The notes beneath the pieces are model-generated. The model made no database searches and had not been told where the DNA came from. It saw nothing but the letters and a program-made list of their open reading frames with translations. 17,954 bases of DNA from Anthropogastromicrobium sp963604075 (lineage in GTDB: Bacteria; Bacillota; Clostridia; Lachnospirales; Lachnospiraceae): contig CAVCPW010000267.1 of NCBI GenBank assembly GCA_963604075.1, positions 1 to 17,954 on the forward strand. Direction: 5' to 3'. Below are positions 13,669-17,954 of the stretch, piece by piece. Numbering within the stretch: position 1 is the stretch's first letter; each line of letters starts with the position of its first letter. Made by a program: the position numbers and the translations under genes.

Positions 13669-15270
13669 ATGAGCTTTCCATATACAGAGGAAATGATGGA
13701 GTCTGTCAAAAAAGTTGAAGCTACCAGAGCAGCCCGTATGGCAACTGAGCCAAGACGTATGACAGCAGATGAAAAGGATGCGCTGCTGGAGCAGTATCAT
13801 CCGGACTATAATCTTTCCAGCTTTGCACAGATCACAGTTGGACCAAACAAGGGCGAGAAGGCTCCGAAGGAGTTAGTTGCTCTTTTACAGGCAAAGAGCC
13901 GTGTTCAGGGAATGAACCTTGATCTGACTCATCCGGATTATGATACTGACGTGCTGGTTATCGGCGGTGGCGGTTCTGGTGCATCTGCAGCAATCGAGGC
14001 AAATGAGGCAGGCGCAAACGTAATGATCGTTACAAAGCTTCGTATCGGTGATGCCAACACTATGATGGCAGAGGGTGGTATCCAGGCAGCAGATAAGGAA
14101 AATGATTCTCCGGCACAGCATTACTTAGACGTAATGGGCGGCGGACATTTTGCAAACGTTCCTGAGCTGGTTGAGAAGCTGGTAAAGGACGGACCGGAGT
14201 GTATTAAGTGGTTAAACGACTTAGGCGTTCTGTTTGATAAGGATGCAGAGGGCAACATGATCACCACACACGGTGGCGGAACCTCCAGAAAGAGAATGCA
14301 TGCAGCAGCAGACTACTCTGGTGCTGAGATCATGAGAGTTCTTCGTGATGAGGTTCAGAACCGTGGTATTCCGGTTGTTGATTTCACATCTGCAATCGAG
14401 ATCATCAAGGATACCGAGGGCAAGGCAGCAGGTGCTGTTCTTCAGAACATGGAGACGGGAGAGATCCTGATCGCTCGCGCAAAGTGCGTAATCATCGCAA
14501 CCGGTGGTGCAGGAAGACTTCACTATCAGGGATTCCCGACATCCAACCATTACGGTGCGACGGCAGATGGTCTGGTATTAGCTTACCGTGCAGGAGCAAG
14601 ACTTCTGTATCAGGATACTTTACAGTATCATCCGACTGGTGTTGCATTCCCATCCCAGATCTATGGCGCACTCGTAACAGAGAAGGTTCGTTCCATGGGT
14701 GCACAGTTCGTCAATGTAAACGGTGAAGCATTCATGCATCCGCTGGAGACAAGAGACGTAGCTGCATCTGGCGTTATCCGTGAGGTATCCAGAGGAAATG
14801 GTATTCATACCCCGCTTCGCGATGGTATCTGGCTGGATAGCCCGATGATCGATGCTATCCATGGAGAGGGAACTCTGGAGAAGAGACTTCCGGGTATGCT
14901 TCGTATGTACATGAGATATGACATCGATATGAGAAAGGTGCCGATCGTAATTTACCCAACACTTCATTATCAGAACGGTGGCGTTCGCGTCAGCGTAAAT
15001 GGTATGTCAGATGTTCCAAACCTGTATGTTGCAGGTGAGGCAGCTGGTGGTGTTCACGGAAGAAACCGTCTGATGGGTAACTCCCTTCTGGACGTTATCG
15101 TATTCGGTCGTAACGCAGGTCAGCAGGCAGGTAAGCAGTTCAAGAATGTAACACTGTCTGATCTGACTCTGGATCATGTAGATGCATTCGAGAAAGAATG
15201 TGAGGCTGCAGGTGTTCACAGCGATATCGTGTCTCCTCAGATCCTTCCGGATTACAGAAGAAAGAAGTGA
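13669..15270 (+). CDS. frdA: fumarate reductase flavoprotein subunit, soluble
   Basis: Predicted to reduce fumarate to succinate at FAD, 533 aa. Family motifs are clear: GGGGSGASAAIEA dinucleotide fold (99-111), EGGIQAA, HGGGTSRKRMHAAADYSG (201-218), QYHPTG (319-324), TEKVRSMG with the candidate proton-shuttling Arg (R341), PTLHYQNGG with H433, and HGRNRLMGNSLLD (463-475, R467). Three points are unusual. About 90 residues precede the FAD motif, which begins near residue 8 in E. coli FrdA. The position of the covalent-FAD His is Asn (N130 in GDANTMMAEGGI), so FAD should be noncovalent. Only ~50 residues follow GRNAGQQAG, so the usual C-terminal helical domain is missing or much reduced. A strong AGGAGG sits just upstream. 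Direction (fumarate reduction) is inferred from the operon. Confidence 0.88.
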   Translation: MSFPYTEEMMESVKKVEATRAARMATEPRRMTADEKDALLEQYHPDYNLSSFAQITVGPNKGEKAPKELVALLQAKSRVQGMNLDLTHPDYDTDVLVIGGGGSGASAAIEANEAGANVMIVTKLRIGDANTMMAEGGIQAADKENDSPAQHYLDVMGGGHFANVPELVEKLVKDGPECIKWLNDLGVLFDKDAEGNMITTHGGGTSRKRMHAAADYSGAEIMRVLRDEVQNRGIPVVDFTSAIEIIKDTEGKAAGAVLQNMETGEILIARAKCVIIATGGAGRLHYQGFPTSNHYGATADGLVLAYRAGARLLYQDTLQYHPTGVAFPSQIYGALVTEKVRSMGAQFVNVNGEAFMHPLETRDVAASGVIREVSRGNGIHTPLRDGIWLDSPMIDAIHGEGTLEKRLPGMLRMYMRYDIDMRKVPIVIYPTLHYQNGGVRVSVNGMSDVPNLYVAGEAAGGVHGRNRLMGNSLLDVIVFGRNAGQQAGKQFKNVTLSDLTLDHVDAFEKECEAAGVHSDIVSPQILPDYRRKK

Positions 15271-15415
15271 TTTAGCTATTTATTAGGATAGTTAGAGCTC
15301 TCTTGGGAATCGAGTGGGCAGAACTGAATTCAATAGTATAGTTAAAACGCATGCTGCACGAGGTTATAAATAACCGTGGGAGCAGGTTATCTATAGTCAT
15401 GAAAAATTAAAAAAG
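15271..15415 (+). other. 3' tail of the frd operon or leader of the transporter gene
   Basis: No ORF is supported here. It contains a GGTTAT-AA-ATAACC dyad (15362-15375) followed by another GGTTAT (15385-15390), the palindrome AGAGCTCT (15294-15301), and a weak promoter-like pair TGGGCA-N16-TATAGT (15315-15320/15337-15342). If that promoter works, the terminator at 15416-15445 would sit in the transporter's leader and could act as an attenuator. If not, this is simply the operon's 3' UTR. Confidence 0.35.
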
Positions 15416-15445
15416 AAAAAGGCCGGGGAAGCCTCCGGCTTTTTT
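15416..15445 (+). terminator. intrinsic terminator after frdA
   Basis: GCCGG (15422-15426) pairs with CCGGC (15435-15439), and the flanking inner GG/CC extends the stem. The stem is followed by six T residues (15440-15445) and preceded by an A-run. It should end the mdh-to-frdA transcript. Confidence 0.85.
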
Positions 15446-15455
15446 CGGCATAAAG

Positions 15456-15473
15456 ATAAGAATATGTTCTTAT
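15456..15473. promoter_or_regulatory. perfect dyad upstream of the transporter gene
   Basis: ATAAGAA-TATG-TTCTTAT is a perfect 7-bp inverted repeat, 25 bases before the transporter ATG and only 10 bases after the terminator T-run. It does not fit the Rex consensus. It may be an operator for an unidentified regulator or a small hairpin just before the RBS AAGGGGA (15486-15492). Confidence 0.45.
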
Positions 15474-15498
15474 TTGGAGAACGATAAGGGGAATTGCC

Positions 15499-16647
15499 AT
15501 GGGCTATGTAAACAGTGTTTTATCAAATTCAGCCTTTCAAGTATTTTCAATTGCTATGATTGGCTATCTTTTAGGACGTATTAAAATCAGAGGAATCGAA
15601 GTAGGAGATGCTGGAATCCTGATTGTATCATTGATTGCAGGACATTTTGGCGTTACGTGTCCGGCATTTGCAAAAAGCGTCGGTATTGTATTATTTGTAG
15701 CATCAGTTGGTTTGATCGCTGGACCAAAATTTTTCCACAATTTTGTAAAAAACTTTAAATCTTATGTATTGCTTGGCTTTTGCGTCATCATTACAGGTGG
15801 AATTTGTGCCGCACTGATCTGTCTGATCGGACGGGTCGATGGTGCACTTGCAGCAGGACTGCTTTCAGGAGCGCTCACTAGTACACCAGGTTTCGCAGCA
15901 GCACAGGAAGCAGCAGGTGATTTAAGAGATGTCGTATCTGTCGGTTATGGCATTGCATATCCGTTCGGAGTAATCGGTGTTGTACTTTTTGTGCAGTTGG
16001 TACCAAAGTTTTTAAAGGTTGATATGGCAAAGGAACGTGCAAAACTTGAAGCAAGTTCAGGAAAAGCACAGGATATTTCTAAGTTGAAAAATCTTATTGC
16101 CGTAGATTCACTTGGTATGATGCCGCTTTGTTTGACAATTGTTCTTGGATTAATCATTGGAATGATCAAGATTCCGCTTCCGGGTGGCGCTTACTTCTCA
16201 CTCGGAACATCTGGCGGACCGTTGATTTCAGGATTGATTATTGGCCATTTGGCACATATTGGACCAATTGATCTAAGACCAAAGAAGAGCGTCATGGAGT
16301 GTATGCGTGAGTTTGGTCTGTTTTTATTCTTGATCGGAGCAGGCTGCGAGGGTGGAACAGGCTTTGTTGAGACGATAGCAGAACAGGGTCCGATCCTCTT
16401 TGTATATGGTGTTATCATGACACTTGTTCCAATGGTGGTTGGCTATATTTTTGCAAAGAAGGTACTTAAGCTTCCAGTCCTCAACAACATGGGTGCACTC
16501 TGCGGTGGTATGACAAGTACACCGGCGTTGGGTTCATTAATTCAGGTTGCCGGAACTGATGATGTGGCATCTGCGTATGCATCCACATATCCAGTTGCGC
16601 TCGTAACCGTTGTACTGGTGGAGCAGGTTATTGTATTGCTATTTTAA
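15499..16647 (+). CDS. Asp-Al_Ex (AAEx) family transporter, candidate succinate exporter
   Basis: Integral membrane protein, 382 aa, mostly hydrophobic with about 10 predicted helices. It is an internal duplication: GALTSTPGF (124-132) followed by AYPFGVIGVVLF (153-164) in the first half is repeated as GGMTSTPAL (336-344) followed by TYPVALVTVVLV (363-374) in the second. The TSTP motif and this two-repeat plan are hallmarks of the aspartate:alanine exchanger family (AspT, YidE, YbjL). Typical members are about 550 aa with TrkA_C domains between the halves; here only a ~30-residue charged linker (about 171-200) remains. The family includes the Corynebacterium succinate exporter SucE, so succinate or dicarboxylate export fits the neighbouring fumarate reductase operon. 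Substrate is inference. RBS AAGGGGA precedes the ATG by six bases. Confidence 0.82.
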   Translation: MGYVNSVLSNSAFQVFSIAMIGYLLGRIKIRGIEVGDAGILIVSLIAGHFGVTCPAFAKSVGIVLFVASVGLIAGPKFFHNFVKNFKSYVLLGFCVIITGGICAALICLIGRVDGALAAGLLSGALTSTPGFAAAQEAAGDLRDVVSVGYGIAYPFGVIGVVLFVQLVPKFLKVDMAKERAKLEASSGKAQDISKLKNLIAVDSLGMMPLCLTIVLGLIIGMIKIPLPGGAYFSLGTSGGPLISGLIIGHLAHIGPIDLRPKKSVMECMREFGLFLFLIGAGCEGGTGFVETIAEQGPILFVYGVIMTLVPMVVGYIFAKKVLKLPVLNNMGALCGGMTSTPALGSLIQVAGTDDVASAYASTYPVALVTVVLVEQVIVLLF

Positions 16648-16653
16648 CCGAAT

Positions 16654-16680
16654 CAAGTAGCGAAGCGGATTGCGAATATC
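16654..16680. repeat. dispersed intergenic repeat, copy 2
   Basis: The same 27-base unit as 471-497, with 26 of 27 identical, again within 10 bases of a stop codon. In this copy AAGCGGAT (16663-16670) pairs with ATCCGCTT (16678-16685), making an 8-bp stem with a 7-base loop, so the intact form of the element is a hairpin. No T-run follows. Confidence 0.65.
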
Positions 16681-16858
16681 CGCTTGACTAGGTTTTCGTC
16701 AGGAAATGATATTGATAATTTTAGAAAAAAACAACTCATAACACAATATGGGATGTTTCTTATACAGAATGGTGTAAATGTCAGGTCGGTTACGGAATCG
16801 TAGTGGACTGATGCGTTTGAAATATTGAACTATAGTTGATAAAAAATATCAAAAAGAG

Positions 16859-16891
16859 GCAATCCGCAGCAGATGTGGGTTGCTTTTTTTT
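16859..16891 (+). terminator. intrinsic terminator upstream of cydD
   Basis: GCAATCCGCA (16859-16868) pairs with TGTGGGTTGC (16874-16883) using two G-U pairs across a 5-base loop. It is followed by eight T residues (16884-16891). It probably ends the transporter transcript or a small RNA. Confidence 0.85.
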
Positions 16892-16909
16892 GAAGCGATA
16901 GTGTATAAT
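16880..16909 (+). promoter_or_regulatory. candidate cydD promoter
   Basis: A perfect -10 TATAAT (16904-16909) lies 18 bases after TTGCTT (16880-16885), which overlaps the terminator's right arm. Predicted transcription starts near 16916, giving a leader of about 47 bases. The -35 is weak, so the call rests on the -10 and its position between a terminator and a gene. Confidence 0.55.
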
Positions 16910-16962
16910 TCACGGCACAGGCTATCTAAAAATGCCGAAAAATTAGAGAAAGGAAAAAAATA

Positions 16963-17954
16963 ATGATCAAAAAAAGACTTTTGAACATGGTGCCGGAGAG
17001 CAAGCGTTATATCATGTTAAATGTGCTGTTTCAGTGGATTTCACTGGTAGCCAATATCATGATGATGGCGTCGATTACCGGACTGTTAGCCGCGCTGTTT
17101 TCAGGCACACAAAAGGATGAACAGATCGCAGATACAGCATTGGTATGTATCTGCGCGCTAATCGTGAGAGCAGTCTGCTCTACTAGAGCATCACGTATGG
17201 GATACCTTTCATCCAAAACAGTAAAAAAGGTTATCCGCGAGCAGATTTATGAAAAGCTGCTTCGTCTGGGAACTTCCTACAAAGATGAGGTGCAAACATC
17301 AGAGATTGTTCAGGTAGCAGTCGAGGGTGTAGAACAGCTTGAAACTTATTTCGGTGCATATATGCCGCAATTTTTCTACGCGATGCTAGCACCTCTGACA
17401 CTTTTTATCGTTCTTTGCTTTGTAAATGTGCCGTCAGCTGTCGTGCTTCTAATTTGCGTGCCGCTTATTCCGATTGCAATCGCAGCAGTTCAGACGTGGG
17501 CAAAAAAGCTGCTGTCCAAATATTGGGGACAGTATACGGCACTTGGTGATACCTTCCTTGAAAATTTACAGGGACTGACAACATTAAAAATCTATCAGTC
17601 TGATGCGTATAAAAATGAGGAGATGAACCGAGAGGCAGAGAAGTTTCGCAAAATTACGATGAAGGTGTTGACAATGCAGTTGAATTCCATTACGATTATG
17701 GATTTTATCGCGTATGGAGGTGCAGCACTCGGTATGATTCTTGCCGTAACTCAGTTTAAGGCGGGGCATGTAAGTCTTAGTGGTTGCCTGTTAATCATCC
17801 TTCTCTCCGCAGATTTTTTCATTCCAATGCGTCAGTTGGGATCATTTTTCCATATTGCAATGAATGGTATGGCGGCAAGTGATAAGATTTTTGCGCTGAT
17901 TGATCTTCCAGAGCCTGATATTAAAAAAGAAAATTGTCCGGCAGAGGGGGCGAT
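16963..17954 (+). CDS. cydD: CydD-like ABC exporter, transmembrane part (3' end beyond window)
   Basis: The frame stays open for 330 codons to the end of the window, so this is a truncated view of a longer gene. The visible part is the exporter-type membrane domain of an ABC half-transporter, with hydrophobic helices at about 18-48, 58-75, 136-175, 245-265 and 272-290. The segments ETYFGAYMPQFFYAMLAPL (127-145), VPLIPIAIA, ENLQGLTTLKIY (200-211), and DFFIPMRQLGSFFHIAMNGMAASDKIF (284-310) resemble CydD, which with CydC exports cysteine/glutathione for periplasmic redox balance and cytochrome bd assembly. The nucleotide-binding domain (Walker A, signature motif) would follow and is not seen. 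In anaerobic Firmicutes the substrate of such pairs is uncertain. RBS AAAGGA (16949-16954) precedes the ATG by eight bases. Confidence 0.8.
   Translation, partial: MIKKRLLNMVPESKRYIMLNVLFQWISLVANIMMMASITGLLAALFSGTQKDEQIADTALVCICALIVRAVCSTRASRMGYLSSKTVKKVIREQIYEKLLRLGTSYKDEVQTSEIVQVAVEGVEQLETYFGAYMPQFFYAMLAPLTLFIVLCFVNVPSAVVLLICVPLIPIAIAAVQTWAKKLLSKYWGQYTALGDTFLENLQGLTTLKIYQSDAYKNEEMNREAEKFRKITMKVLTMQLNSITIMDFIAYGGAALGMILAVTQFKAGHVSLSGCLLIILLSADFFIPMRQLGSFFHIAMNGMAASDKIFALIDLPEPDIKKENCPAEGA

Larger units (their letters stand above)
16648..16962 (+). other. 315-base intergenic region before cydD
   Basis: No supported gene lies here. In order it holds the second dispersed repeat copy with its hairpin (16654-16685), about 170 bases of AT-rich sequence in which I can only find ORFs below 20 codons without good RBS, an intrinsic terminator (16859-16891), and a promoter with perfect -10 for the next gene (TATAAT, 16904-16909). 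The terminator is over 200 bases from the transporter stop, so a long 3' UTR or a small RNA ending there is possible. Confidence 0.6.

Noticed and set aside
12979..15270. Classical membrane-bound quinol:fumarate reductase or succinate dehydrogenase
   Set aside because: No anchor subunit gene is adjacent, FrdB has a four-cysteine second cluster in place of the usual 3Fe site, and the FrdA covalent-FAD His is Asn.
1..17954. CRISPR arrays, tRNA/rRNA genes, transposases, prophage or defence genes
   Set aside because: No spaced direct repeats, RNA gene signatures or mobile-element proteins were seen anywhere in the window.

Overview
The window looks like a chromosome segment from an obligately anaerobic, low-to-mid-GC Firmicute, most likely a gut Lachnospiraceae. 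This rests on the character of the ligase, MetA, fumarase and CydD-like proteins, the strong AGGAGG-type ribosome binding sites, and a clostridial Rex-type operator. All genes are on the + strand. The species cannot be named from this sequence alone.

Layout. Bases 1-459 hold the 3' end of an rluF-type 23S rRNA pseudouridine synthase. Bases 549-2609 are ligA (NAD+-dependent DNA ligase) and 2726-3628 are metA (predicted homoserine O-acetyltransferase). Then comes the centre of the window, an ~11.5 kb run at 3812-15270: an LDH-family malate dehydrogenase (mdh), fumC, hdrB-hdrC-hdrA, flxD-flxC-flxB-flxA, and a soluble fumarate reductase pair frdB-frdA, closed by an intrinsic terminator at ~15416-15445. 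It is followed by an Asp-Al_Ex (AAEx) family membrane transporter (15499-16647), a 315-base gap with a dispersed repeat, a terminator and a promoter, and the 5' part of a cydD-like ABC exporter gene that runs off the end.

How the genes fit together (inference). The gene order follows the reductive branch of the TCA cycle: oxaloacetate to malate (Mdh), malate to fumarate (FumC), fumarate to succinate (FrdAB), then possibly succinate export (the transporter; the characterised Corynebacterium succinate exporter SucE belongs to the same family). Between fumarase and fumarate reductase sits a complete HdrABC-FlxABCD set, known as an NADH-linked, flavin-based electron-bifurcating module in anaerobes such as Desulfovibrio. 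FrdAB has no membrane anchor genes beside it. The simplest reading is a soluble NADH:fumarate reductase that may use the large NADH-to-fumarate potential drop to reduce ferredoxin at the same time. FrdB (224 aa) plus the separate HdrB (265 aa) together reproduce the domain content of archaeal thiol:fumarate reductase subunit TfrB.

Regulation. The mdh promoter has a near-perfect 18-bp Rex-type operator (TTGTTATATTTATAACAA, 3747-3764) overlapping its -10 box, so the operon is probably derepressed when NADH/NAD+ rises. A 185-base, hairpin-rich spacer separates the Flx genes from frdBA. The remaining genes (rluF, ligA, metA, cydD) look like ordinary core genes.
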